From contig NZ_JBITLV010000001.1 in the NCBI RefSeq assembly GCF_044465595.1, forward strand, positions 682,001-746,000: a DNA stretch of 64,000 nt, read 5' to 3'. Below the pieces are notes generated by a model. It did no database searches and had not been told where the DNA came from. It worked only from the letters and a program-made list of their open reading frames with translations. The DNA comes from Spongisporangium articulatum (lineage in GTDB: Bacteria; Actinomycetota; Actinomycetes; Actinomycetales; Kineosporiaceae). The position numbers and the translations under genes were made by a program. Numbering within the stretch: position 1 is the first letter of the stretch; every line of letters begins with the position of its first letter. Positions 15,920 to 24,641 of this stretch are shown in pieces.

Positions 15920-17146
15920 CTACTCGGGCAGCGCGGCCAGGCGGCGGGCCAGGAAGGTGCCCTGTGCCTCGTTCGCGGTGAGTTCCGCGGCGCGCTCCAG
16001 TGCGGAAGCGGCCTCCGACGCCCGCCCGAGCCGGCGCAGCAGCTCACCGCGGGTCGCGTGCCAGTCCGCGTAGTCGGTCAACTCGAGCGAGTCGACCAGT
16101 CTCAGCGCCACCACCGGCCCGTCCAGCTCACCGACGGCCACGGCCCGGTTCAGCGCGACCACCGGCGACGGCGCCACGACCAGCAGCTGGTCGTAGAGCG
16201 CGACGATCTGCGACCAGTCGGTGTCCGCGAACGTCGCGGCGTCCGTGTGGACGGCGGCCACGGCGGCCTGGATCTGGAACGGCCCGGGCTGCCCGATCTC
16301 GAGGCACGACCGGACCAGCGCGTGCCCCTCCGCGATCAGCGCGGCGTCCCACCGCGACCGGTCCTGCGCGTCGAGCGGCACCAACGCACCGTCGACGACC
16401 CGCGCCGGACGTCGGGCCAGCGTCAGCAGCTGCAGCGCCAGCAACCCGGTCACCTCCGGCTCGGCAGGCACCAACGAGTGCAGCACCCGGGTCAGCCGCA
16501 CGGCCTCCAGGGCCAGCTCGTCCCGGACGTCGGACCCCGCCGTCGCCAGGTAGCCCTCGTTGAAGACCAGGTACAGCACGTGCAGGACACCGGCCAGCCG
16601 CCCCGGCAGGTCCTCGGCCGACGGCACCCGGTAGGGGATGTGCGCGTCGGCGATCTTCTTCTTGGCCCGCGTGATCCGTTGCGCCAGGGTCCGTTCCGGG
16701 ACCAGGAAGGCCCGGGCGATCTCCTGCACCGTCAGCCCCCCGACCAGCCGCAGGGTCAGTGCGACCCGCGCTTCGAGCGCCAGCGCCGGGTGGCAGCAGG
16801 TGAAGACCAGCCGCAGCCGGTCGTCCTCGACGACCCCGTCGTCGGGCAGCGGCTCCACCGGCAACGACCCCAGGTAGGACGCCTCGGACTCCTTGCGTGA
16901 CCCGACCTCCGAGCGGCGCAGCCGGTCGAGCGCCTTGCGGTGCGCGGTCGTCGTCAGCCAACCGCCCGGATTGGGCGGCACCCCCTCGACGGGCCACCGC
17001 TCGAGTGCGACCACCAGAGCCTCCCCCACCGCGTCCTCGGCCACCTCGAACCCGAAGCGCCGGATGAGCGCCGCGACGGTGCGCCCGTACTCGGCCCGGA
17101 ACACGGACTCGAAGTCGGGGCGCACCGTCCCGTCGCTCGAACTCAC
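15920..17146 (-). CDS. ECF42-type RNA polymerase sigma factor with C-terminal TPR-like extension
   Basis: A 408-residue sigma factor. Region 2 lies around FRAEYGRTVAALIRRFG with EDAVGEALVVALERWP. Region 4 contains LTVQEIARAFLVPERTLAQRI. A long C-terminal DUF6596/TPR-like domain follows (VLHVLYLVFNEGYLATAGS and helical repeats to the end). This architecture and the adjacent YCII/DGPF-type gene define ECF42 sigma factors, which lack a classical anti-sigma and are thought to be controlled through the C-terminal domain. GTG 17146 overlaps the YCII gene stop (GTGA). Confidence 0.9.
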   Translation of the reverse strand: MSSSDGTVRPDFESVFRAEYGRTVAALIRRFGFEVAEDAVGEALVVALERWPVEGVPPNPGGWLTTTAHRKALDRLRRSEVGSRKESEASYLGSLPVEPLPDDGVVEDDRLRLVFTCCHPALALEARVALTLRLVGGLTVQEIARAFLVPERTLAQRITRAKKKIADAHIPYRVPSAEDLPGRLAGVLHVLYLVFNEGYLATAGSDVRDELALEAVRLTRVLHSLVPAEPEVTGLLALQLLTLARRPARVVDGALVPLDAQDRSRWDAALIAEGHALVRSCLEIGQPGPFQIQAAVAAVHTDAATFADTDWSQIVALYDQLLVVAPSPVVALNRAVAVGELDGPVVALRLVDSLELTDYADWHATRGELLRRLGRASEAASALERAAELTANEAQGTFLARRLAALPE

Positions 17147-17517
17147 GCCTGGGCAGGGTCGGCCGGCGGCTCGGCCTGCAGCGGCCGGACCTCGATCGGC
17201 CCGTGGCAGGCGGCGGAGGCGTCGGCGGCCAGCTTGAGGGCGTCGTCCAGGTCGGCGGCCTCGAGGATCCAGAAGCCGCCCATGTACTCCTTGGTCTCGA
17301 TGTACGGGCCGTCGGTGATCACGGGCCCGCCGGGGTTCTCGTTCGAGACGACGGTCGAGGCGGACAGCGGCATGAGCCCGCCACCGAACACCCAGCGCTT
17401 CTCGTCGGTGATCCGCTTGTTGAAGGCGTCCACGTCGTCCATCACCTGCTGGAAGGTCACGCCTTCCGGCCAGCTGATCTCGTCACCGTGCATCACGCCG
17501 AACAGGTACTGGGGCAT
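17143..17517 (-). CDS. YCII/DGPF-domain protein, ECF42 partner
   Basis: A 124-residue protein with the YCII-related fold. It has the hallmark DGPYIETKEYMGGFWIL segment, and MPQYLFGVMHGDE at the N-terminus. Such DGPF proteins are nearly always encoded with ECF42 sigma factors and are presumed small enzymes or ligand sensors of that system. AAGGAG lies 7 nt before ATG 17517. Confidence 0.88.
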   Translation of the reverse strand: MPQYLFGVMHGDEISWPEGVTFQQVMDDVDAFNKRITDEKRWVFGGGLMPLSASTVVSNENPGGPVITDGPYIETKEYMGGFWILEAADLDDALKLAADASAACHGPIEVRPLQAEPPADPAQA

Positions 17518-17551
17518 CTCACTTCTCCTTCGAACGTTGTGTACAAGGACT

Positions 17552-18190
17552 TCAGAGCGCGTGGACGACCTCGCGGCCGTCCTCGATCGTGGGCACAGCC
17601 TGCCGCAGGTGCGCCGGCCGCAGCTCCAGGTACGTGAGCCCCTGGCTCGTGGTCCGCTGCGTGACCACCTCGAAACCGGACGGCGGGCAGCCGGGCTCGA
17701 ACAGCCGCTCACCCGAGCCGAGTACGACCGGGGCGATGATCAGCCGGTAGACGTCGACCAGCCCGGCTACGTGCAGCGACCGGGCCAGGGCACCCGAGCC
17801 GTGCACCTGCAGTTCGCCGCCCGGCGCCTCCCGCAGCCGGCGCACCCCGGCCAGCGCATCGCCGTCCAGCACGGTGGTGTTCGCCCACTCGGGCGCGGTC
17901 AGCGTGCGGGACGCCACGTACTTGCGGGCGCCGTTGAGCCGGGCGGCCACGGCGTTGTCCGGGTCGGTGACCTGCGGCCAGAACCCGGCGAAGATCTCGT
18001 AGGTCACCCGCCCGAGCAGGAGGGCGTCGGTCGCGGCGAACCAGCCGTCGACGATCGCGCCGAACTCGTCGTCGCCGAACGGGATGACCCAGCCGCCCTT
18101 CTCGAAGTACCGGCCGGGCGTCTCGTCGGGGGCGCCGGGCGACGTGTAGACGCCGTCCAGGCTGAGGAAGAGGTGGACCGCGAGTTCCAT
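17552..18190 (-). CDS. RibD C-terminal/dihydrofolate-reductase-like protein
   Basis: A 212-residue protein with the dihydrofolate-reductase-like fold of RibD C-terminal domains: FLSLDGVYTSPGA, DALLLGRVTYEIFAGFWP, VHGSGALARSL and the nucleotide-binding GSGERLFEPG. It probably uses NADPH; the substrate is unknown. It is 34 nt upstream of the YCII gene and in the same direction, so it is the likely first gene of the ECF42 operon. Genes of this family are frequent members of ECF42 neighbourhoods. AAGGAG is 8 nt before ATG 18190. Confidence 0.85.
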   Translation of the reverse strand: MELAVHLFLSLDGVYTSPGAPDETPGRYFEKGGWVIPFGDDEFGAIVDGWFAATDALLLGRVTYEIFAGFWPQVTDPDNAVAARLNGARKYVASRTLTAPEWANTTVLDGDALAGVRRLREAPGGELQVHGSGALARSLHVAGLVDVYRLIIAPVVLGSGERLFEPGCPPSGFEVVTQRTTSQGLTYLELRPAHLRQAVPTIEDGREVVHAL

Positions 18191-18244
18191 CGCAGTGCTC
18201 CTTCGGGGAGTCGGTGCCTTGCCTGACACCCCTCCACGAACGGG

Positions 18245-18925
18245 TCAGCCCGGATGCGACACGGGTACCGAGGTTTCTGCGAAGAATTTCTCCCGCAACC
18301 CCGTCAGGTCGATCTCGGGACTGTCGACCTCGCGCACGAACCGGGCGAACGGGTGGCCCGCGGCGGTGACCGCGTCGTCGTCCACGCCCATCCGCAGCGC
18401 GAACACCCGGTGCTCCAGCCCGCCCAGCTGGGACAGCCGGATGACCGCGCCCGGGACCGGTTCGACGAAGCCGAAGTCGGTGAACCGGGCGGCCATGGCG
18501 CCGCGCGAGGCGACCAGCGTGCCCGCCGCCCCGAGCGCCGCCAGGGTCAGGTACGAGGCCTTGACCAGCATCAACCCGACCGGGGCCACCCCCTCCGGGG
18601 CGAAGTCGGGGCGGACGCAGTAGCGGGCCGTCTCGAACCACAGCCCGGTCAGGAACCCGGCCGGCAGCCGCAGGTCCGGTTCCGCCTCCAGGGGCAGCGG
18701 TCCGTCGGTGCGGGCCGTGTGCCGGATCGTGCCGACCGCCCGACCGTCCTCGGCCCGGGCCACGAGGACGACGGTCCCGGGCCGCTCGTCGATCTCGTCG
18801 GGTTCCAGCATGCGCGGGGCGACCTCGGGCCGGTGGACGGCGTACGCGCGGGCCCGCAGGTCCCGCACCTCGGCGAGGAGGTCGGGCTCCGGGTGGGTCA
18901 GCGCGGTGATGACGTAGGGCGGCAC
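18245..18925 (-). CDS. GNAT/acyl-homoserine-lactone-synthase-like acyltransferase
   Basis: A 226-residue protein with the overall plan of GNAT-fold N-acyltransferases: VRDLRARAYAVHRPE, the DEIDERPGTVVLVAR strand-turn, VGTIRHTARTDGPLPLE, and RYCVRPDF before a long helix. The second half has LVASRGAMAARFTDFGF, the core often seen in FeeM/autoinducer-synthase-like acyltransferases. No acyl carrier or regulator gene is next to it. The GTG start has TAGCGT 8 nt upstream (18934-18939), so it may be leaderless. Confidence 0.55.
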   Translation of the reverse strand: MPPYVITALTHPEPDLLAEVRDLRARAYAVHRPEVAPRMLEPDEIDERPGTVVLVARAEDGRAVGTIRHTARTDGPLPLEAEPDLRLPAGFLTGLWFETARYCVRPDFAPEGVAPVGLMLVKASYLTLAALGAAGTLVASRGAMAARFTDFGFVEPVPGAVIRLSQLGGLEHRVFALRMGVDDDAVTAAGHPFARFVREVDSPEIDLTGLREKFFAETSVPVSHPG

Positions 18926-18996
18926 GTCCGCCGACGCTAGGTACGGCGGCGTGGTCGGCGCGTCGTACGAGCGGGCCCGACCTCGCGGCCCGATAT

Positions 18997-19009
18997 GGAC
19001 CTTTGGTCC
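18997..19009. promoter_or_regulatory. Palindrome GGACCTTTGGTCC, DevR/DosR-box-like
   Basis: A 13-bp inverted repeat (GGACC-TTT-GGTCC) about 70 bp upstream of the acyltransferase start. It resembles the GGGAC/GTCCC boxes bound by DevR/DosR regulators, but only one copy is seen. Confidence 0.35.
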
Positions 19010-19027
19010 TAGCGGTCGGGGGACCGG

Positions 19028-20290
19028 TCAGGTGATGAGCACCGTCGCGGTGTGGATGAGCACGCCGGCCGCCGCCCCGACGACCGTCCCGTTGATCCGG
19101 ATGAACTGCAGGTCACGACCCACGTACAGCTCGATCCGGCGCGAGGCGTCCTCGGCGTCCCAGCGGGCCACGGTGTCGGAGATGACGGTCGCGATCTCGC
19201 CGGCGAACCCGCGCACGACGTACCCGGCGGCGTCCTGTCCGAACTCGTCGAGCCGGGCCGCCAGCTCGCTGCCCGGTTCCGCGAGCCGGTCCCCGAACTC
19301 CACCAGTCCCGCCTCGACCCGCTTGCGCAGCTCGCCGGTCGGGTCCTCGACCGCCTCCAGCAGCAACCGGCGCACGGTGCCCCAGATGGCCAGCGTCGCC
19401 TCCCGCAGCTCGGGGTTGGCCAGCAACCGCTCGGTGAGCGACACGACCTGGGCGCGGACCGCCTCGTCCTCCTGCAGGGCCTGGGCGAAGCGGCGCAGCA
19501 GGTCGTCCAGCGCGGCCCGGGCCCGGTGCCGCGGGTCGGAGCGGATCTCGAACACCCAGTCGACGATCTCCCGGTAGATCCGCCGCCCCACCCGCCGGTC
19601 GAGCCACTGCGGCGACCAGATCGGGGCCTGGTCGGTGACCAGCTCGATCACCCGGTCGCTGTTGTTCTCCAGCCACCCGGCCAGCTGCTCAAGCCCCACG
19701 TCGAGCAGCTCCTGGTGCGTGCCGTCGTCCAGCAGCCCGTCGAGCAGGGAGCCCGCGATCGACGCCGTCGGCAGCGCGGCGGCCCGCGGGAACAGCACGT
19801 TCTCCATCAGGAACACGACGTCGTCGTCGCGCACCCGGTTCAGCACGGCCTGACCGGCCACCGCCGCCTCGGCCGCGACCCGCGCCGCGTGGTCGGGGTC
19901 GGACAGCCACACCCCCACGCGCCGGCTGACCTGGGCGCGCGCCAGCTTGTCCCGCACGACCGGCTCGGCGAGGAAGTTCTGGGTCACGAACTCCTCGAGT
20001 TCGGCGCCGATCGAGTCCTTCCGGGTCCGGATCAGCGCCGTGTGCGGGATCGGCAGCCCCAGCGGATGCCGGAACAGGGCCGTCACGGCGAACCAGTCGG
20101 CGAGGGCGCCGACCATCGCCGCCTCGGAGCCGGCGTTCACGAACCCCAGCACGCCGTCGGTGTCGAGCGTGAGCAGGTAGACGACGGCCGCGAGCAGGAG
20201 CAGGCCGGTCGCCAACGCCTTCATCCGGCGGAGCCGGGTCAGTCGCAGTGCATCGGCGGGCCCGGGCGGCCCGGAGATCGGGTCTGCCAT
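19028..20290 (-). CDS. DUF445 membrane protein
   Basis: A 420-residue protein of the DUF445 (YjiN-like) family. The N-terminal segment has two membrane helices with the conserved FVNAGSEAAMVGALADWFAV and ALFRHPLGLPIPHTALI motifs. A long helical cytosolic region follows, with family motifs (FVTQNFLAEPVV, DLLRRFAQAL), and a C-terminal helix contains FIRINGTVVGAAAG. Function is not established. ATG 20290 is chosen because the N-terminus is basic after it. A weak -10-like CAGTAT lies 7 nt upstream. Confidence 0.85.
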   Translation of the reverse strand: MADPISGPPGPADALRLTRLRRMKALATGLLLLAAVVYLLTLDTDGVLGFVNAGSEAAMVGALADWFAVTALFRHPLGLPIPHTALIRTRKDSIGAELEEFVTQNFLAEPVVRDKLARAQVSRRVGVWLSDPDHAARVAAEAAVAGQAVLNRVRDDDVVFLMENVLFPRAAALPTASIAGSLLDGLLDDGTHQELLDVGLEQLAGWLENNSDRVIELVTDQAPIWSPQWLDRRVGRRIYREIVDWVFEIRSDPRHRARAALDDLLRRFAQALQEDEAVRAQVVSLTERLLANPELREATLAIWGTVRRLLLEAVEDPTGELRKRVEAGLVEFGDRLAEPGSELAARLDEFGQDAAGYVVRGFAGEIATVISDTVARWDAEDASRRIELYVGRDLQFIRINGTVVGAAAGVLIHTATVLIT

Positions 20291-20836
20291 TCCCCGAATA
20301 CTGCCGTCTCCCCGCCCGCCCGGCGCGCCGGACGGGACCACGAGACCGTCGTCGGGATACGTGATCTGCGCCGCACGGGTGTCTCCGGGGAGGTTTCACG
20401 GCCCGCCTTGCGCCGAGCGGGGGAACCCGGATCGGGTCAGTCCGGGGGGCGGTCAGGTCACCGGAATGCCGGGCTGTCGCGACGGCGGGTCGTTACCCAC
20501 GGTGAGAGGTGCGTCCGGTCGGGTGGATCGCGGCGGCCCAACCCATCCGCCCGCCCGTCGCCTACGGGTGGCCCACCGGGCCGCAACGGCTCCCCGCTGC
20601 GCCGTCCGGGTGCCCGCGCCCGCGACCCGGAGAGAGATCTTGGCCGCCCTCACCCGGGTGGGCGTCGGGTGGTCCGGACAGGTGCCCGGTGCGGGCCCGT
20701 ACGTCCGGTTTGCCGCTCACGCACGGTGGCCGGGCCTCACCCCGGACGGACGCGTGGACAGGTATCCGGCCCACGGGTTTACCTGCTGAGCGGCGCTGAC
20801 GGACGGCGCCACCGACCGAACCCATGGAGGGCCCGA
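20291..20836. other. 546-bp gene-free leader upstream of the pilin gene
   Basis: No convincing gene is seen on either strand. The reading frames that stay open here have compositions expected of high-GC noise. The stretch contains several short palindromes and a GGGGGAACCC motif at about 20419-20428. It presumably holds the Tad operon promoter and a long 5' untranslated region. No named riboswitch can be supported. Confidence 0.5.
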
Positions 20837-21007
20837 ATGCTCGCTCGTATCACCAAGTTCCGCCGGACCATGCCCGTCGACCGCGGCGCCACCGCCGTCG
20901 AGTACGGCCTGATGGTCGCCCTGATCGCCGTGATCATCATCGCCGGCGTGACCCTCCTCGGGCAGAACCTGCTCGCCATCTTCAACAACGCCGCCGGTGC
21001 CATCTAA
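20837..21007 (+). CDS. flp: Flp/Fap-type prepilin
   Basis: A 56-residue type IVb prepilin. A short basic leader (ARITKFRRTMPVDR) ends at a prepilin-peptidase site before GATAVEYGLMVALIAVIII, with the conserved Glu five residues into the mature helix. A single hydrophobic helix follows, then a short tail. It is the first gene of the Tad operon. GGAGGG at 20827-20832 precedes ATG 20837. Confidence 0.95.
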   Translation: MLARITKFRRTMPVDRGATAVEYGLMVALIAVIIIAGVTLLGQNLLAIFNNAAGAI

Positions 21008-21054
21008 GGCCTGTCTGAGGCTCAGACCCACGTCCCGGCGTCGAGGAGAAGACC

Positions 21055-21483
21055 ATCCGCACCCGCTTCCGCCGCGTTGCCCGCCCGGCGCCCCGGTCCC
21101 GTGACCGGGGCGCCGCCGCGGTCGAGATGGCCCTGGTGACGCCGCTGCTGCTGCTCGTCGTGTGCGGGTTCATCGACCTCGGGATGATGCTCAACACCCA
21201 GATCGCCCTGAGCGCCGCCGCGCGCGAGGGCGTCCGCTCCGCCGCGCTGGGCGGGACCGACGTGACCAGCCGGGTGGCCGCCGCCACGACCTCGCTGCGG
21301 TCGGCGCCCACCACGTCGGTGATCAGCTGCCCGGCGAACGCCACCGGCACGAACGCCACCGTCACGGTGACGTCCGTCTACGTCCCGATCACGCCGATCG
21401 GCCGGGTCGCCCGGCTGCTCGGCGGCTCGTTCCCGGGCACCGTCACCCTCACCGGGCGGGGGGTCATGCGATGCGGCGGCTGA
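21055..21483 (+). CDS. tadE: TadE-like minor pseudopilin, apparently started at ATC
   Basis: A 142-residue TadE-type pseudopilin: a basic leader, DRGAAAVEMALVTPLLLL with the E+5 residue of type IVb prepilins, a hydrophobic helix and a small Cys-containing C-terminal domain. The only standard in-frame start, ATG 21127, falls inside the processed helix and would remove the leader, cleavage site and conserved Glu. In frame upstream, GAGGAG (21043-21048) sits exactly 6 nt before ATC 21055, followed by a basic leader (RTRFRRVARPAPRSRDR). I therefore place the start at ATC 21055. The stop overlaps the TadG-like gene start by 13 nt. Confidence 0.75.
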   Translation: MRTRFRRVARPAPRSRDRGAAAVEMALVTPLLLLVVCGFIDLGMMLNTQIALSAAAREGVRSAALGGTDVTSRVAAATTSLRSAPTTSVISCPANATGTNATVTVTSVYVPITPIGRVARLLGGSFPGTVTLTGRGVMRCGG

Positions 21484-22583
21484 ACCCTCGCCCGGCGACC
21501 CGGGCCGGCGACTCGGGGGCCGTCGCCGCGCTCGTCGCCGTCCTCGTCTCCACCGGCCTGCTGTTCGGCCTCGGGGCCGTCACCGTCGACCTCGGGCAGG
21601 TGTACGCCGAGCGGCGCCAGGTGCAGAACGGTGCCGACGCGGCCGCGCTCGCGGTCGCCGCCGACTGCGCCACGCGCGCCACGTGCGACACGTCGAGCGC
21701 GGGCCGCGCGAAGAGCCTCGCCGACGCCAACGCGGCCGACGGCCGCACCTCCGTGCTCGGGGTGTGCGGCAGCGGGCGCGCGACACTTGCCCCGTGCACC
21801 GGGACGGGTGACCCGGCGCTCGCCACCTGCCCGGCATCGCCTTCGGGGGTGCGCGGCTACGCGCGGGTGCGGACCGGGACACTCACCGCGGGCGGGAGCA
21901 CTCTGCTGCCGGCGGCCTTCGTCCGGGCCCTGACCGGCCGCGCCGGATCGGGCACGGCCGTCCGGGCCTGCGCGATCGCCGCCTGGGGCGTCCCCGCGGG
22001 TCTGGACGACGTCCTGCCGTTGACCATCTCCGAATGCGAGTGGCTCCTGGCCACCGCCAACGGGACGACCTTCGTCGCCGACGGCCTGAACGCCACCCCC
22101 CTGCAGGAGGTGGCGCTCAAGCTGCACAGCACGACCGACCGGACCGGCTGTGCGAGCGTCGGCGGCGCCTTCGCCGACCTGCCCGGCGGCTTCGGCTGGC
22201 TCGCGGCGAACTCCGCGTGCCGGGCCGCGGTCACCAACGGCGGGAACGTGGCCGCCGACCCGGGCGTGAGCGCGTCGGGCTGCGCCGGGGACGCGGTGGC
22301 CGGGGCGGTGGGCACCGTCATCCACCTCCCGATCTACGAGGCCGCCTGGGGGTCGGGCAGCGGGGGCACCTACCGGATCGCGGGCTTCGCAGCCTTCCAC
22401 CTCAGCGGCTACTACCTGCCCGGCGCGCACCCGAACAAGGTCGCCTCGCCCGTCGGCGGGAACCTCTGCCGCGGCTCCGACAAGTGCGTCTACGGCTGGT
22501 TCACCCAGGCGCTGGTCCCCGGCGGCGGGGCGCTGGGCAACGGCACCGACTTCGGCTCGCGGGTCGTCGCCCTGACCGGCTGA
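21471..22583 (+). CDS. TadG-like pilus-associated protein
   Basis: A 370-residue protein with a short basic N-terminus followed by GDSGAVAALVAVLVSTGLLF, a pseudopilin-like helix. It then has a VDLGQVYAERRQVQNGADAAALA segment typical of the TadE/TadG (Rv3660-like) Flp pilus group. The long extracellular part is Gly/Ala-rich with about ten Cys residues. It is presumably assembled with, or at the tip of, the pilus. It is translated from ATG 21471 within the end of tadE. Confidence 0.8.
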   Translation: MRRLNPRPATRAGDSGAVAALVAVLVSTGLLFGLGAVTVDLGQVYAERRQVQNGADAAALAVAADCATRATCDTSSAGRAKSLADANAADGRTSVLGVCGSGRATLAPCTGTGDPALATCPASPSGVRGYARVRTGTLTAGGSTLLPAAFVRALTGRAGSGTAVRACAIAAWGVPAGLDDVLPLTISECEWLLATANGTTFVADGLNATPLQEVALKLHSTTDRTGCASVGGAFADLPGGFGWLAANSACRAAVTNGGNVAADPGVSASGCAGDAVAGAVGTVIHLPIYEAAWGSGSGGTYRIAGFAAFHLSGYYLPGAHPNKVASPVGGNLCRGSDKCVYGWFTQALVPGGGALGNGTDFGSRVVALTG

Positions 22584-22629
22584 ACCGCGCCCCACCGACC
22601 GCCCGAATCCTTCTCCCGAAAGGCCTTCC

Positions 22630-23451
22630 ATGTCCCGACGCGTGCTCACGGTGTTGGCCGCCGGCACCGTGTTCCTGCTCGGCGTGGTGCTCGTCGTCGC
22701 CTACGCCCGGGGTGCCGACCGGCGCGCGTTGGCCGGTCAGCAGGCCGTCTCCGTCTACGTGGCCGTGGACGACGTCCCGGCCGGTACGAGCGCGGCGTCG
22801 GCCGCGGCGCAGGGGCTGATCCGGCGTGAGCTGGTCGCCCGGCTCGGCGTGCCCGACGGGGCGCTGGGCGAGATCGGCCCCGACTACGGGCAGCGGGTGG
22901 CTACCTCGGCCATCCCGGCCGGAGAACTGGTTCTGCGCGAACGGTTCTCGGTGCCCGGGACGACGCCGGGCGGGCTCGCCGTGCCCGAGGGCATGGTCGC
23001 GGTGTCGGTCGCGCTCACCGACCCCTCGCACGTCGGTTCGTTCGTCACCGTCGGGGCCCGGGTGGCGGTCTACGACACCTACAACGTGCTCGGCTCGGGC
23101 AACCGCACGCCGGCCGGCGACCACCTGGCCGAGCGGCACGAGTACCGGCGGGCCACGCGCGTCCTCCTGCCGGACGTCGAGGTGCTCGCCGTGGGCACCT
23201 CCAGCACGACCGTCGCCGCGGACGGCGCCCCGGACGCGGCGGCCCCGGACGCGGCGGCCCAGCAGCAGCCCGCCGACGCGACCACCCTCTTCACGCTCGC
23301 CGTCTCACCGGCGGACGCCCGCCGGCTCGTGCACGTGACCCTGACCGGCACCCTCACCTTCGCGTTGCTCGGCCCCCGCGCCGACGTCGGCTCCGGCACC
23401 GGTGCGGACGACGCGGTGGACGACGGGTCGCTCTTCCGGGAGGCGTCGTGA
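22630..23451 (+). CDS. cpaB: CpaB/RcpC-type Flp pilus assembly protein (SAF domain)
   Basis: A 273-residue protein with one N-terminal membrane helix, an SAF domain (VYVAVDDVPAGTSA...AIPAGELVLRERF) and an RcpC-like region (VPEGMVAVSVALTDPSHVGS). It is thought to act outside the membrane during pilus assembly. A GAAAGG precedes ATG 22630. The next gene starts on its stop (GTGA). Confidence 0.88.
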   Translation: MSRRVLTVLAAGTVFLLGVVLVVAYARGADRRALAGQQAVSVYVAVDDVPAGTSAASAAAQGLIRRELVARLGVPDGALGEIGPDYGQRVATSAIPAGELVLRERFSVPGTTPGGLAVPEGMVAVSVALTDPSHVGSFVTVGARVAVYDTYNVLGSGNRTPAGDHLAERHEYRRATRVLLPDVEVLAVGTSSTTVAADGAPDAAAPDAAAQQQPADATTLFTLAVSPADARRLVHVTLTGTLTFALLGPRADVGSGTGADDAVDDGSLFREAS

Positions 23452-24641
23452 CCCTCATCATCGACCCGGTTCACGCGCTGGCCGACAGCCTGGCCCTCGC
23501 CCTCGGTGACGGCCTGCGCGCTGTGGAGTCGGTCACCGCCGCCGAGCGGGACCTCGAGCTCCACCCCGACGAGCTGCTCGTGGTGATCGGTCCGTCCATC
23601 GACGTCGGTGAGGCGTTGCGCGCCGTCGCCGTCTGGCAGGTCGACCGCCCCGAGCTGGGCGTGGTCCTGCTGCGCCGCCGGGTCGACGTCCAGCTGTTGA
23701 CCGAGGCCCTGCGCGCGGGGGTGCGCGAGGTGGTCGTACCGGACGACCTGACCGCCGTCGTGACGGCGGCCCGGCGCAGCCTCGAGCTGTCGCGGCTGCG
23801 CGCCCAGTCGCGCCGGGGGCCGGGCCGGGCCGAGCCCTCCGGCCGGCTGGTGACGGTCTTCTCCGCCAAGGGCGGGGCCGGGAAGACGACGATCAGCACC
23901 AACCTGGCGGCCGCGCTCGCGCGGGACGGCGCCCGGGTCTGCGTGCTGGACCTCGACCTCGAGTTCGGCGACGTCGCCATCTCGATGCACCTCGCCCCCG
24001 AACGCACCCTGCTCGACGTGATGCCGATGGCCGGCCAGCTGGACGAGCAGGGCCTGCGCTCGGTGATCACGAGCGGTCCGGTCGGCCTCGACGCCCTGCT
24101 CGCCCCGCCCTCGCCGGGCGAGGCCGGCCGGATCGATCCCGGGGTGCTGCCGGAGCTGATCCGGGTGCTGCGCCGGATGTACGACGTGATCGTCGTCGAC
24201 ACCCCGCCCGCGCTGAGCGAGCCCGTGCTGGCCGCGTTCGACGCCTCCGACGTGACCGTGCTGCTGGCCACCATGGACGTGCCGTCGCTGAAGAACCTGC
24301 GCCTCGCCCTGGCCGCGTTCGACATGCTGCGGCACCCCTCGGAGTCGCGCCTGGTGGTGCTCAACCGGGCCGACGCGAAGGTCGGCCTGACCCGCGACGA
24401 CGTGGAGCGCACCCTCGGCGCCCGGGTGGACGTGGAGGTGCCCAGCAGCGGCGACGTCCCGGCCAGCCTCAACCGCGGTGAGCTCCTGGTGGCCCAGCGC
24501 CCCGAGCACCCGTTCAGCGTGGCCGTCCGCTCCTTGGCGTCGGCGGTCCGCGCGCACGACCGGCCGGACCCCGGGGTACCGGCCCCCCGAACCCCGCGGC
24601 GCGGACTGCGGGCCCTGGTCGGACGAGGAGGAGCGCGATGA
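23448..24641 (+). CDS. tadZ: CpaE/TadZ-type MinD-like ATPase
   Basis: A 397-residue protein. The N-terminal ~130 residues look like a degenerate response-regulator receiver domain. A ParA/MinD ATPase follows, with the deviant P-loop FSAKGGAGKTT near residue 140, the second motif LDLDLEFGD, and VVDTPPALSE. TadZ/CpaE proteins localise the pilus machine at the pole. The GTG start overlaps the CpaB stop and the end overlaps the CpaF start. Confidence 0.9.
   Translation: MTLIIDPVHALADSLALALGDGLRAVESVTAAERDLELHPDELLVVIGPSIDVGEALRAVAVWQVDRPELGVVLLRRRVDVQLLTEALRAGVREVVVPDDLTAVVTAARRSLELSRLRAQSRRGPGRAEPSGRLVTVFSAKGGAGKTTISTNLAAALARDGARVCVLDLDLEFGDVAISMHLAPERTLLDVMPMAGQLDEQGLRSVITSGPVGLDALLAPPSPGEAGRIDPGVLPELIRVLRRMYDVIVVDTPPALSEPVLAAFDASDVTVLLATMDVPSLKNLRLALAAFDMLRHPSESRLVVLNRADAKVGLTRDDVERTLGARVDVEVPSSGDVPASLNRGELLVAQRPEHPFSVAVRSLASAVRAHDRPDPGVPAPRTPRRGLRALVGRGGAR

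Noticed and set aside
20414..20428. Possible c-di-AMP (ydaO-type) riboswitch from GGGGGAACCC
   Set aside because: Other conserved parts of that fold are not visible; not enough to annotate.
20361..20789. 142-codon open frame in the flp leader
   Set aside because: Low-complexity Arg/Pro/Gly composition, no ribosome site, no recognisable motif.
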